DNA of 64,000 bases, from contig OW388298.1 in assembly GCA_936450465.1 (NCBI GenBank), positions 8,602,035 to 8,666,034 of the forward strand. Reading direction: 5' to 3'. The DNA comes from Gibbula magus. Its lineage: Eukaryota; Mollusca; Gastropoda; Trochida; Trochidae. The translations under genes were made by a program, and so were the position numbers. The notes below the pieces were generated by a model. It made no database searches and had not been told where the DNA came from. It was given only the letters and a program-made list of their open reading frames with translations. Positions 10,337 through 21,725 of the stretch are shown piece by piece; the stretch's first letter is position 1; each line of letters begins with the position of its first letter.

Positions 10337-12066
10337 GATGTTTTATGTTTTTTGAAAACTGGGCAAATGTCCTAAAAAAAACATGCAATGAAACTCTGAT
10401 TGATGAACTTGAACACCAAACTCAAAGCATTCTTTCAACACCAGAAGACGAAAACCTAGAGGTTGAAATGGATCGCTCAGATTCTATTCATGAAAGTGAT
10501 CATGATGGAGACATGTTGTCAAAACTTGCCAGAGGTGACAAAATTACCATCCTTATGAAGGAATTATCCAAAGATCATTCAAGCTGGAGAACTAAGAGCT
10601 TAGAAGGCTAATAATCTAAAAATAGCGCGGGGAAGCCTTTTCCGTTAAAAGATGAAATCAATAATAATTTATTAAATTCATTGAATAGGAGACAAGTATT
10701 TCCTGGTTTCGTTTAGGATTTAGGTTTACTTTGAATTGACATCGAGTCAAGATTGGAACATTATGATTTTAAGCAAGATAGATCATAGTTTATATTTTTG
10801 CAATTTTTCGTCTACAACACAAATCACTATCAAGCAGGATAGCTAGAGAGCCCATGGTTCTATTATTACTACTTTGAGTGAAAAAAAACAAACTAGAATA
10901 CTGAAATCTTGTGTAGATATATCTTTTGAAGCAGTTATAAATACATAATATAAATCTCTTATTCTAATTTAAACAGTTGTTTAAGGCTCTGTAGCACGTT
11001 TTGTTCTTCAAATTTTATTTTTTCTAATTTCCCATTTATAATGATAGTTGATGTGATTTATATTTACTTTAGAGGTTGAAACATCTTATTACATAAACCA
11101 ATTATCCGTAGTGCAGTGGTAATAACAGTGTTGCGTATAAAGCAAAAATTTCAATGTGAACACATTTTATTCCGAAACATGTTCACTAATTTTTTAACTT
11201 GATTTTCCGAAGGGCATGTTGTTTGATACTTGAAAGATAAATTAATCTTTTGGCTAGAAGTATAATATGATTTAGTATTTGATTGTGTGAGCACAATCTA
11301 AACATTATTATGAGTCGTGTAAGGGTAATACTACCTTGGAGATGAGTATTTAGGAAATATTCTACATTATGCCATAGCAATTTCTGATGAGCTACAGAGC
11401 CCATGGCTCTATTTGTTTTATTTTTCATTGATCATAATTTATAAACCATAGCAATGAATATTTTTACAGCATTGGAATATTTTCTTGAATTTCCTTAAAA
11501 TGTTTAATTAAGATTTATTGACAATATTCTGTGAAAGTTTTCTCTGCAAACTTTTATCAAATAAAATATCAAACCCATTTTTATTTGTGTATCTGCTGCA
11601 TTGTAATTATATATGAATGCAGGGGCGATAAACCACTTCAAAACCACTTTTCTTGTTTAATTGGTTAATTATCCATCCTTATTGTCATTAATTGTTCAAG
11701 GAGGAATATGTTTTCTGAATTTTGGCATGTTTGATACTATATATAGTAGGCCTTTTGTAGGAGATTATTATGTTTTCACATGTAGGTTATATTTAAGAGT
11801 GGCCCACTGGCGTTTTATATGAACTAAAAATAGTAAATTAGAATATTGAAATGAATGCAATTATTTTGGGGGAACTTAAATGAAAACAGCAATTATCTGA
11901 GTGTTATTTGAATAACAAATAAGTTTTTAATTCTATTGTATAGATGTGACATGTACTATTCTTCCCCTAAAAAAACAACAGGTAATAAAAATAATTGTAT
12001 TCTGTTTCAGATCCAATTTCAATCTACAGACAGCTTCATGTAGCAGCAGAATATGGAGAGAAATAA
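10337..12066 (+). CDS. Candidate two-exon 3' end of a small acidic protein
   Basis: Exon 1 (10337-10534) follows AG at 10335-10336. Its first in-frame ATG is at 10345. It reads FFENWANVLKKTCNETLIDE and then an Asp/Glu-rich stretch (SDSIHESDHDGD). A donor GTGACA at 10535 leaves phase 1. Exon 2 (12011-12066) follows a strong acceptor (GTATTCTGTTTCAG) and needs phase 1. It reads (D)PISIYRQLHVAAEYGEK, and its TAA overlaps an AATAAA at 12062-12067. Without splicing, exon 1 stays open to a TAA at 10609-10611, giving an 88-aa protein ending WRTKSLEG. The matching phases favour splicing but do not prove it. No named domain is seen, and the mixed acidic/amphipathic composition suggests a soluble protein. 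Confidence 0.4.
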
Positions 12067-12069
12067 AAT

Positions 12070-13985
12070 CAAATAACAAGATGTCTTTGTGCACTGTATA
12101 TAATCCCCCTTTGTATTGAACAAAAAGATACCAAGATGGCTGATAAAAATTGGAAATTCTTTTCTCTTAATCAACTGTAACATTTATTGCACAGTAAAGT
12201 TAACAATTAACAATAAGTGTTGACGTGGTGTCATTCACTATTTTTTCCAATTAAAGAATATTTATATTATCACTAACATACTATAGTATTGTTTTTTGCA
12301 CTCCAATTTGCTTACCCTTTTGGCTTGGTGTCCCTTAAAATTGGAATTGACCAAAATGAACCCTAGGCTGAGCATCCAGGAACAACACTGCCAATGTGAT
12401 CATAAAAAGCATACATTCAAACTTGTTATTATCTTTTTGCACTAAATAGTGTGCCTCATATGAATTGATTTTCAATTAATCAATTTGAATTAAATACTTT
12501 GCCACATTGTAGTCAAATACTTTAGAATAACTAGTCAAATGATCTGCCTAATGTTATTTTGCAACTATCACTTATATGAAAATTTTCACTATTGATGAAA
12601 AAATAATATTGTGCACACCTCTTCCTTACTTTGACTAATGTTTAAAATTATTCACATGTGTTGGTGGCTTACATCACCAGTTCTAATCATGGTCAAGAAA
12701 ATAGTTCACTGTCTTGTGTTATGCATGTTTAACAAGACTCTAATAAACATTCAGATATGCTCAAACTCACAAAGTCTCTACAATTAAGATTTACTATTTT
12801 GTGTGGGCCATAAGATAACTATAAAATACAAAGCTGAAGAAATTCTAGAATTTTTAAAATATCAAATTTATGGCCAACACTTTAATTTAATTTAAATTAA
12901 TTTTATCACAAAATTTCCAGTTCTCAAGGTAGGATTGGGATTTGCAGGGACTAATTTATATCTCACAATATGATAACTCATGATTTGTATTATTATGCAT
13001 AATTTAATAAGTATGCATGTATTGTTACAATATTCACAGTGGCTCCATATTTTTGGAAACACCAGCATTAGGGTTTGATCAATTATTTTCAATCTTTCAA
13101 CATAAAAAATTGATGGCACGCATACCGTGGCTGTCTTGTATTAATTGTTATTATAATTGTTTGCGGTATTAGCTTTAAAAACCACATTATCTGATGGAGG
13201 AAAAAATCAATGAATTATTTATTTGCTAGTTTGGATTTTTTTTTAAATATGTATATTGCATATATATTGCATTTACTTGAAATGTTTCATTTATAGGAAT
13301 ATTAAAATATTTAATGAAGGTAATTGAATAAGCAGTACAAATTAATCTGTAAAAAACATAAGTTCATATGGTGTATAGTACATTAATAATACTAATTCAA
13401 TATTTTATTATTATAATGGGTCTACATTTAAACAATCGACATATTTGTAGAAAATAGTATTTTAAATATCATAATTTAATTATATAGAAATTACGATCAA
13501 GATTAAGTTTCAAGTAAAAGGACAGCAGAAATTAAAATTTAGTAAACACAAGGATGACTACATTGATCAATATAAATTATTAGTAAACATCATGTATATA
13601 CTTTTCCAAAGTCTGCTTAAATTTCATAAACATAAAGTGGCAATTCTAATATTCCAAAATCATAAATTAAAAATAGTTAAATTATAAACATTTCACCGCA
13701 TCGAAGATGACTGAGGGTCAATACAAACGTGAATAAGGAATTAACTTCCGGGTTCGGAACATTCGTGCCCGTGATTTAAAATAATTAATGACAAACGTAT
13801 TCATTGTAAAGATACTTTTTTCCCATGGATAACAATTTTTAAATTATCTTTCTGAGCCGATACAACTGGAATTTTCAGCTAAAATTATTTCATTGACAAA
13901 GTATTTGGCTGCATCACGCAACACGTCGATGTCAATCAAGGCTTTTGATAAAGAGCAACACACACCCATTACTGGTCATTAGGGC
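12070..13985. other. AT-rich intergenic, no gene seen
   Basis: Very AT-rich with no supported exon. A small CpG-richer spot near 13695-13770 contains ACTTCCGGG (ETS-like) next to a nine-codon frame from ATGACTGAGG. It has no splice donor, so it is not called. Confidence 0.5.
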
Positions 13986-13990
13986 CTTCT

Positions 13991-14092
13991 AACTCATAAT
14001 CACCTTCCAAACGCAAGGCATAACTCTTGCCAGTCTGCATGACTGGCTCATGACAAGAGTTATGTCTTGCATTGGGAAGTTGACTCATAATA
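13991..14092. repeat. Foldback with 43-47 bp arms
   Basis: The left arm includes GCAAGGCATAACTCTTGCCAG and the right arm is its imperfect complement, GACAAGAGTTATGTCTTGC. The similarity continues outward to AACTCATAAT / TGACTCATAAT. The spacer is about 10 bp, so the locus would form a long hairpin. A single arm recurs at about 39096-39135 (GGCAAGAGTTATGCCTTGC), showing the family is dispersed. Confidence 0.7.
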
Positions 14093-15850
14093 TGCTCCAT
14101 TCAGAGTCGTCAAAAAGTATTCGGACGGTGACGCCATTTCCATCACTTACATGTTAATTTAGTCTTGGATAAATAATTTTCATAGATAGGATATTTGTCC
14201 GATCCTATTCACATTTACCATGTTTGTGAGGAATCATCTTGGCTACAACCTCATAATTTATGTTTAATATTCCGTTTCATATATAGGAAATGACAGTAAT
14301 TTCATCAACATATATACATAGTTGTGAAAACATTTAACATGGCGATCTATGGGGCCCGTTTTAATTTAATGTACACACGTAGGTAAATCTGATGACATTT
14401 GTTAAATTGTCGTCAGAAAATTTAATCCAAATTATGTACTTCAAGCTGAGATGTTTTCCAATCAAGCTGGAAAATTTGACATTGATCCGACCAGAATTTA
14501 TTTCATGAAAATTATTTATCCAAGACTAAATGAACATGCAAGTCTATGGAAATAACGAATACATTTTGCATCACTCTGTAGTTTGAAATATAATTTGTAA
14601 ATATTTTTCTCTTTTTCTAATGAAAAGTAGTTTCATAATTTCAAAATCCTTATTCTTAATTGCAAGGACCCCTAAAAGTGTTTGAGATGTCTGAATAATA
14701 TTTAATCAATTTGTTCAACCCATTTCTTTAATTCCATTGTATGATCACTGTGACATCTACAGTATTAAGGCGAGTTTTGAACTTCACCGGCCGACTCTGC
14801 ACGTGTGTTTATCTTCAACTGCACGTGCAATCCGTGCTCCATGCAGATTTTCGTCTGGTTAAAAATAGGCACGTCTCACCGAGCTGGACTAAAGTGTGTG
14901 CATTAGAATTTTGCTGTAGCAACGAAATGAATCTTGAAGAATATAAACATTGTCTAAGAATATTGAACACTTGAAATATTTTTAAAGAAGTATAGACAGT
15001 AGATTGTTGGTAACGTCTCCTACACATGTGACAATCGTGACCTTTAAGACTATTAATGATATTTCATTGTGGTTAAAATGTTAAAAAAAATCAAATACCT
15101 CAAACCAAACAGTAGTCACCAATGTTTGTATGGATGGAAGGGATTATATATAGTCTAAACATTGCGTCTTGCTCCATAACCGGGTTGATATCTCTCCTTT
15201 ATCACACTAACAGATTGCATAGTTATTAAGTTGAAAATAACCGAGTTATGTGCACATTTCACACATAGCGACACTGTAGAATTGGGACGTTTATGCGAAT
15301 CAAATGGAACAAAATGGTAAATAAACAAGTTATTACACTCGAACGTGCCCCCTCTGTTTATATATCTCGCTTTAGCTCGGGAATTACCAAATTTCACACT
15401 CGTTTCGTAAAAGACACGTGACACACTTTCTCAGGTTATAATCTCTTTTAACTCCTGGACCTCAGTTTATGAATCAAAGACTATACCGCTTCTTTCGGTC
15501 CACCTAACACCTTATGTTATTTGTGTACATAGGCTATATGTGTGTACAATGTATCTGTACAAGAATATGAATCATCAACATTTCCTCTTCCCCTTTTCAT
15601 GTCAGTTGTAGTCGTTTGAAGTGTTAATAACATTATTGTGTAGTTAAGATTGATTTCATTTTTTGTTTAAAAAAATCATAATTACTACTCAAAATTTGTA
15701 AAGTTTACATTTTCGGTATCAACAGATATTGTACAGGGAAGACTCAAGTTGGTGTCTTGAAAAACAAGGTTGTTTGTTTGTGAGTTTTGCCAAGGAACAT
15801 TTCATTATCAGAGAGGCCCAATCAAAAGATCCAGAACACCCAAGACGAAT
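14093..15850. other. Intergenic with a diverged copy of the CACGTGCAAATCGTGC repeat
   Basis: 14785-14875 holds GCACGTGCAATCCGTGCTCC followed by TTTTCGTCTGG, a diverged fourth copy of the core seen at 18197, 20293 and 21266. No supported gene otherwise. The open frames at 14741, 15155 (minus) and 15729 have no convincing coding context. Confidence 0.45.
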
Positions 15851-15853
15851 TTC

Positions 15854-15955
15854 ATTGGTCGAACAGATCAGATGCGCAGACGGTCCAGTTGTCATGTGGG
15901 TGGAGTCACAGATATGGGTATAAAAAACATAGCAACCCTATTTGTCGCCATTCTG
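15854..15955 (+). promoter_or_regulatory. Core promoter of the SET-domain gene
   Basis: A TATA box (TATAAAAAA, 15919-15927) lies 31 bp before a pyrimidine-rich initiator (GCCATTCT, A at about 15950). An inverted CCAAT box (ATTGG, 15854-15858) lies 61 bp upstream of the TATA box. The 5' UTR would be about 57 nt and unspliced, with the start codon at 16007. A TATA box with a CCAAT box and a short leader resembles replication-dependent histone gene promoters. That matches the histone-type 3' end at 16951. Function is inferred. Confidence 0.6.
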
Positions 15956-16006
15956 ATCTGACTATTTGCGATCATCACGACTTACAACGTCTGAACGTCC
16001 AACACC

Positions 16007-16882
16007 ATGCCTCCTAGTCGGTTCCAGCGCCGTGGTCTAGCAGTGGACTCTTGTCTATCCCGGAAGGACTGCCCCTATCTGACGACCTTCGCTGATCTCT
16101 TCGCTCCGAGCCCTGATGGCCAGGTCATCTCCACCAGGGACCTCCACACGGAGTATCGTTTCCATGTAGCAGCGAAGACGACAGATCAACGGCTGATCGA
16201 GGTCGCTGACAACTTCCGGAGGTTCTCCATCCAGTTTGCCGTGGTTGCTGTGCGTAAGAACTTTGTCAAGTTTCGGGATGGGGTTAAGGGCTATCAGATA
16301 GTTAGGATAGGTCGTAGCAATCGCAGGGAGGTTGGGGGTGTTAGGGACGGGGAAGGGGACGGTTTGGCTCGTCCTCTGGGGTATTCGCTAAGGAACTATG
16401 CTACTCGTACTTCTGTTTTGGAACGGGAAAGGAGGGAGGATCCAAATTCTAGCCCAATCGTAGCGCCTGTCAGTACCGAAATTGGGAAGGGTGTATTTGC
16501 AACACATGACTATCCTGCTGGGGCGGAAGTCTGTGAGTATCTTGGCCAGATAATTAGTGCAGAGGAGGCAGACATTCGGCAGGAGGGGTACGACAGGCTA
16601 GGCTTATCGTATAGGTGCATTGAGTTTGAGGGGGCCCGTGGTTCATCACGTTTAGATGGCCAGTGTAATCATGAGGGGGATCGAATTGATCCTGATACAA
16701 ATTTGGGGGCTACGATGAATCACTCCCATCGAAATCCTAATTGTAAGATGGTAAAGAAATTTCGGGATGGGAGGCAGAGATTTTTTATGTACACGATCAC
16801 TGGGGTGAGCTCGGGTGGAGAGTTCCTTTGGGACTACAACGACGACAGAGCGGATGCCCCCCTCTTCATGAAGAACTCTTGA
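16007..16882 (+). CDS. Intronless SET-domain lysine methyltransferase, KMT5A/SETD8-like
   Basis: A 291-aa protein with a C-terminal SET domain (about residues 150-285). The motifs in order are GKGVFA (160-165, SAM-binding N-flank), EYLG (177-180), NLGATMNHS with NHS at 238-240 (SAM-binding pseudoknot), NPNC (243-246), and EFLWDYND with the catalytic-type Tyr at 277. There are no pre-SET or post-SET cysteine clusters, and the chain ends soon after DY, as in the H4K20 monomethylase family KMT5A. That is family resemblance by eye, so the substrate is not known. The N-terminal 140 residues have no recognised domain, are basic and contain a Gly/Arg/Asp linker (about 102-125). The start is the first ATG after the TATA-driven leader. 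The gene has no intron, codon use is less AT-rich than the surroundings, and a histone stem-loop follows 69 nt after the stop. It looks functional. Confidence 0.9.
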   Translation: MPPSRFQRRGLAVDSCLSRKDCPYLTTFADLFAPSPDGQVISTRDLHTEYRFHVAAKTTDQRLIEVADNFRRFSIQFAVVAVRKNFVKFRDGVKGYQIVRIGRSNRREVGGVRDGEGDGLARPLGYSLRNYATRTSVLERERREDPNSSPIVAPVSTEIGKGVFATHDYPAGAEVCEYLGQIISAEEADIRQEGYDRLGLSYRCIEFEGARGSSRLDGQCNHEGDRIDPDTNLGATMNHSHRNPNCKMVKKFRDGRQRFFMYTITGVSSGGEFLWDYNDDRADAPLFMKNS

Positions 16883-16950
16883 GGGGGAGACCAAGAGACA
16901 GGCCCGAAGCTGCTAGACACCAACACGGCACCAGCTGAACCGACAACAAC

Positions 16951-16986
16951 GGCCCTTTTCAGGGCCAACAACTCGCCAGAAAGAAA
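16951..16986 (+). terminator. Histone-type 3' stem-loop plus purine-rich downstream element
   Basis: GGCCCTTTTCAGGGCC (16951-16966) forms a perfect 6-bp stem with a UUUC loop. It matches the metazoan replication-dependent histone mRNA consensus GGYYCTTHTHARRRCC, with A/C-rich flanks (CAACAAC before, AACAAC after). Eleven to twelve bases later is CAGAAAGAAAA (16977-16987), in the place and style of the histone downstream element that pairs with U7 snRNA. The spacing agrees with known histone genes. SLBP would bind the loop and cleavage would fall at about 16970, yielding a non-polyadenylated mRNA. The nearest AATAAA is some 320 bp further on. Confidence 0.8.
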
Positions 16987-17245
16987 ACTTTTAACAATGC
17001 AAAAATAATTAACCAATCCAAACGAAATCTTTCACAATGCAAAAAGAATCCGTAAATACAAGTGAAAACTTTTACAATGCAAAAACAATTGGCCAATACC
17101 AGTGAAAACTTTTACAATGCAAAAACAATTTGCCAATAGCAAAGAAAACTTTCACAAAGCAAAAACAATCGACCAATACCAGTGAAAACTTTTACAATGC
17201 AAACAACATTGGTCAATAGCAAATAAATATTTCACAATGCCAAAA
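16981..17245 (+). repeat. 40-bp tandem repeat, about 6.5 copies, with CCAAT boxes
   Basis: The unit is GAAAACTTTTACAATGCAAA then AACAATTGGCCAATACCAGT. Copies start at about 16982, 17023, 17063, 17103, 17143 and 17183, and the last is partial. Several units contain CCAAT. The array begins exactly in the histone-type downstream element, so the purine-rich GAAAGAAAAC of that element is itself the first edge of the repeat. Confidence 0.8.
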
Positions 17246-17249
17246 GTTA

Positions 17250-18650
17250 CAACACTGTGAAATAACTCAGAATTAAAACAATGCTAAAATAAAGTTTGAT
17301 CAATGCATAAAAACCCCACAAAACTAAGGGGGTTTAAACTTTTGAAAAGTGTTATTAAAAACGAAAGAAAAATAAACTAACTCAAAGAACATAAAATTCA
17401 ATCGTAACCGAGTCGACAATTTCATTACAAAGTTCCTCAAATTGATTGAAATAGTTTTTGGTCAGGACACGTAACTCAGCTGGTAATAGATGTGTGTAAA
17501 TTTGTAAACAACTGATAATTAATTCTGAATCATCCTGTAATACTAATCCCTTTTCAAATTAAAAGTTCAGCATCCACAGCAAAAGGCTTCAATTAATTGT
17601 TTCTGTTTGAAGAATCAATTAAAATCCACAGAAAATATCTTCCAGTAATCGCAAATCCACATTCATATAGTACGGAAGTTCAAATACAATTCAAGATATT
17701 TAGTGTGAATAAATTCTGTTAATGATAAACTTCATGTTTGATATTTTGATTAATGTCTATTACTTTTTAAAATCTCCTTTCTAGGTAAATATCTTAGTAC
17801 AAATTAGAACCAAGCACAGCGAAAATGATAGCAATTCATAGATAATTATGTTTCCCCTATCAAAATCGGTTGAGTCAAGCAAACATTCGCCACGCGATGG
17901 ACAGACATATAGACTCACAGACGCGCGGACGAAAAGACAATATCGCATATCATTTGTAATTTTTGAAGAGCTAACCACATGAACTTGTTATACAAGTCAA
18001 TCTCATATATTTATTTAGCCACCAAGTTCGTTAAATGTTTAATCATCTTTATTTAGATTAATTTCTGATAGTAGATAACTTTATTTTCAAAGCCAAGTTG
18101 TAATATTTTCCTTTTCGTTTTATCTTGGCTGGATGAGATCCTTAGAGGACAAAAGTTTCGTCTACCTCGAACCAGACATTGAGGAAGCTTGAAACGTGAT
18201 GCACGTGCAGATCGTGCGTTCCCTCTCTAACAACACTCCTGACCCAGATATCTCGTTTGACGGTTAAGTTGAAACATAAAAGACAATTGCGAAAAGAATA
18301 AACTTTGAATTTTAAAATCTAATCTCAAAGTCTAATGTGAGACAATTTTAATTGTTTTTGTGGTACATGGAACCATTGAAAAACATTGTCAATATGACTT
18401 TTATTTCAATAACAGTCGATTTATAATATCCAATTACTATTTTCAAGAAATCAAATTTCAGGAAAAGTGTTAAAAAGTCACAATGTCAGAGCAAGTCGAA
18501 GGAAAGGAGCTTGGTGTTAATTAGGTGTGGAGAGTTTAGAATTATATTTTAATTTATCATTTAATTAATTAAGTTTTTAAATAAGGACTGTAGTTGGGGA
18601 TGGGGGTAGTTCACATTTTGAAACGTGGGAGAGGGGGATCAAATGTTGAA
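17250..18650. other. AT-rich intergenic with an old copy of a local duplication
   Basis: 17860-18260 is a diverged copy of the unit found at 20040-20390 and 21100-21330. It has ATGGACAGACATATAGACTC and later GATGCACGTGCAGATCGTGC (about 18197). No supported gene. Confidence 0.5.
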
Positions 18651-18659
18651 GGGGGCGGG

Positions 18660-19340
18660 GGACACATGTTCGAGTTCACATGCATAATTTTTCCCGCCAC
18701 AACAAAGTTCTGTCTGTCTGTCCGTCCGTCTGAGTTTCGTTTCCTGACCAGAACACAAAAACTGTAAGGCCCAGCTCAATGAAACTTCGTATGTTGAACA
18801 GCCATCGTGTGTAAATCTGCCTTTTGGAGTTTTCCACTTCTTTGGAATGTTATTTTTAGACGTTTCCATGGAACACAAGTTTAAATGTTGTTTCCGAACC
18901 AGAACTAAAAAATGTAACTCAATGAAACTAGGTATGTGGAACAGTCATACTGTGTAGATGTGCCTTTTGGGGCGATCAACTACTTAGACATTTTATTTTT
19001 AAGTGTTCCCATGAAAATGAATTGTTTCCGAACCAGAATTAAAATATTGTAAAACCTAGCTCAGTTAATTACTGTGTGTGTGAAACAGTCATCACATGTA
19101 GATGTCTTTTCAAATGGAGTTGTCACATTTTTCGATTTTCTTTTTTTAGCCATTTCCATGGATAATCATCTTTATCTTGATTCTGGAACAAAACTCAAAA
19201 TGCTTTTTACAATTTCACTCCTAGAACAGATTTTGAAAACTGTTAGACAGAGATTAATACATATTGGGAAGTACCTAAGAATTTATTACTTGGCGGGGGC
19301 TATTGTTGACTATGCTTGTTTATTTTTCAAAAGTGTTGGG
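18660..19340 (+). repeat. Repeat element with degenerate 133-153 bp internal units
   Basis: It starts with a CTGTCTGTCTGTCCGTCCGTC run, followed by repeated blocks beginning GTTTCC(T/G)(G/A)ACCAGAA at about 18739, 18892 and 19025. Each block goes through CAATGAAAC..GTATGT.GAACAGTCAT and ends TTTCCATGGA. It is organised like the 147-bp element at 9256-10018 but differs in sequence. No coding function. Confidence 0.65.
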
Positions 19341-19369
19341 AGAGGCTAAATACCCCTCTAGATCCGACA

Positions 19370-21530
19370 CTGCTGTCGATTCTATAGGGGTCCACTATTA
19401 TGTATATGTGTTATTAAGGTCTAAGCATACTATAAAATCTAGATAGATGGCTAGAAACACTTTTTGTGGCACGTGTAGACATGCATAGAGACACTGGTGT
19501 CGCGGGCTTTCTCTTTACCATAATACTAGCAGCCATGAATTAAGTGAAATACTCTTGAAAGCGACTTTAAACCAAATCTTTTGTGAAAAATATACACGGA
19601 AAGCAGAATTTAGAGAAACATTTACTTTTATAGACATTAAACCTCACTCAAATGTATGAGCTGGTCACTGAAAATAAGCATCAGTCGGACATAAATATAA
19701 CAAGGTCTTAAACTGAGTATGCTGTGCATTATGTGACATCTGATATAAACTAATCTAAACTGACAAACACCAGCTTAATGATGGGATATCACAAACACAA
19801 AATATAAACTAATTAATTATTGCAGTGATTGTACACAATATGAAATTCAAGCTTAATAAGATTCATATTTTTGTTATTGTTTTAATTTTTTATTATTTCT
19901 ATTAAATATTCTCTCAATTAAGTTCGTAGTGCGATATACTATGCTATATTTTATAGATATATTCTCAATTCTACACAGCAATTTAGAAATAATGCTTATA
20001 CTCCACAATTTACAAGGAATTTCAATATAAGAACATTATCCGATTCAAATACCCAAGCTATGGACAGACATGTGCACAGACAGACGAACAAACACATTTC
20101 TGAAATATCTCCACATATCTTTGAAATTATTGTGTTGAAGATGAATAGCTTAGTTTTTATGTAATGACATGGTAATTTATTTCTCTTTTTTTCCAACTGC
20201 TTTCTAAGGTATCAAACTAATATGAAAGTTTTCTTCAAAACTGTCTCCTCTCGCTAAACCTGACATTGATGGTTTTGGAAATAGACATGCATGATGCACG
20301 TGCAAATCGCGCCCGACTCGTCTGTAAAAGGAAACTTTGAACACTGGCCGTCTTGTGGAGAGCATGATATTGTCAAAATAGAAACAGGACTCCATCTGAG
20401 AAAATGATTTTCACCAAAGTCTGACATAAGTTAAAAAGATATGCTCCTAAATTATGTATGGAGGTTTTGTAATCCTTCAATGTGCCTCAAGAAGGTCTAT
20501 TATATTGTTAAAGTATAGGGAGCTGTAGGCTACTATAAAGTTGTTGTTACCAAAATAATAAGTTTCATGTGTGGGGAGGGGCTGTCGATTCCATAAAGGT
20601 CCACTGTTAACTTACCTGTTATCTTAGTCTCAGCATAATATAAAACCTGGATAATAAAGCTAGAAAAACTTTTCTGTGGTATTTATAGACCCATCTTAAA
20701 GTTAGTTAAAGTTAAAGTTAGGGTGAGTTGATAGCGTTTACACCTCCATACCTCATGTTTGAAAAAGTAATCTTATTATTCGACTGATTTTGTGTTGACG
20801 TCGTTTAAAATTTTTGATTTTGATTATTTATTATTAATATTATATCAATGCACAGATTCAATGTGAACAGAATGCCACCCATGTTTCAATAATTCCAGCC
20901 GATGATATAGAAAGATAAAAAAAAACTTTGAGAAAATTTTTATTCTTTTAAAAACCTCGCTGAAATGTATGTATGTTTAAACCAAACAAACTGTAGGACG
21001 AAAAGATAAACACTTTCTCCTGAGATTAACTTTATTTATACTTAAGACTCTTTTTTTAATTATTTTTAATTATCCACCATAAATTACCTTTGAAATTAGT
21101 GTGTTGAATACATAATGGATAAAGATGAATAGAAGGTAATGACAAGGGAAAACAGTATTTCAAAATCTGTTTTCAACTTTATTATTTTCAAACTAACATG
21201 AACGTTCTCTTCAAAATTGTCTCCTCTCGCTTAACCTGACATTGATGGGTTTGGAAATAGACATGCGACATTTGCACATGCAAATCGTGCTCTTCTCGTC
21301 TGTTTACCTAACTAAGACAGAAGACGTCTTGTAGAGTGCGGCATGATTTATCACATGATGTTATTAAAATAGAGACAGGGCTAGATCTGAGAAAATTATT
21401 TTTACAAAAGTCTTACATAAGTTAATATATATATATAAAGTATGTACGGAGGTTGTGTTACCATATAATATTAACTTTGCCTCAAGAAGTAGAACCAATA
21501 TAACGCACGCACATTAAAGGCGCTGTAGCA
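19370..21530. repeat. Two diverged tandem copies of a 1.0-1.2 kb segment
   Basis: Copy A (19370-20570) and copy B (20580-21530) share GCTGTCGATTC.ATA..GGTCCACT, then CTCAAATGTATG / CTGAAATGTATG, then TCTCCTCTCGCT.AACCTGAC with GACATTGATGG. Each also carries a core CAC(G/A)TGCAAATCG(T/C)GC (20293 and 21266). Copy B contains a perfect ATGCAAAT octamer. A third, older copy is at 17860-18260. No coding frame is shared between them, so these look like duplicated non-coding DNA or an old element. Confidence 0.6.
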
Positions 21531-21725
21531 CGTTTTTCTTACTGAACACTCAAAGTTTTAAATATGATACCATGATAGAATAGTCAACCACCTTACTGCG
21601 TAATCTCTCAGGATCAGATGTGTAAATTTTAACCCCCTAGATGCCAGGTACTGATTTGGCATGATGTCAGTTAGATAGATATATGTTATAAGAGATGAAC
21701 ATTATTTCTGTCATGTCAAGCTGAC

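Noticed and set aside
15729..15923. 64-codon frame upstream of the SET gene as an upstream exon
   Set aside because: It runs through the CCAAT and TATA boxes of the SET promoter and has no consistent splice partner. The promoter reading explains the region better.
20700..20730. Telomere-like GTTAGGG
   Set aside because: Only one TTAGGG after a few GTTAAA units. Not a telomeric array.
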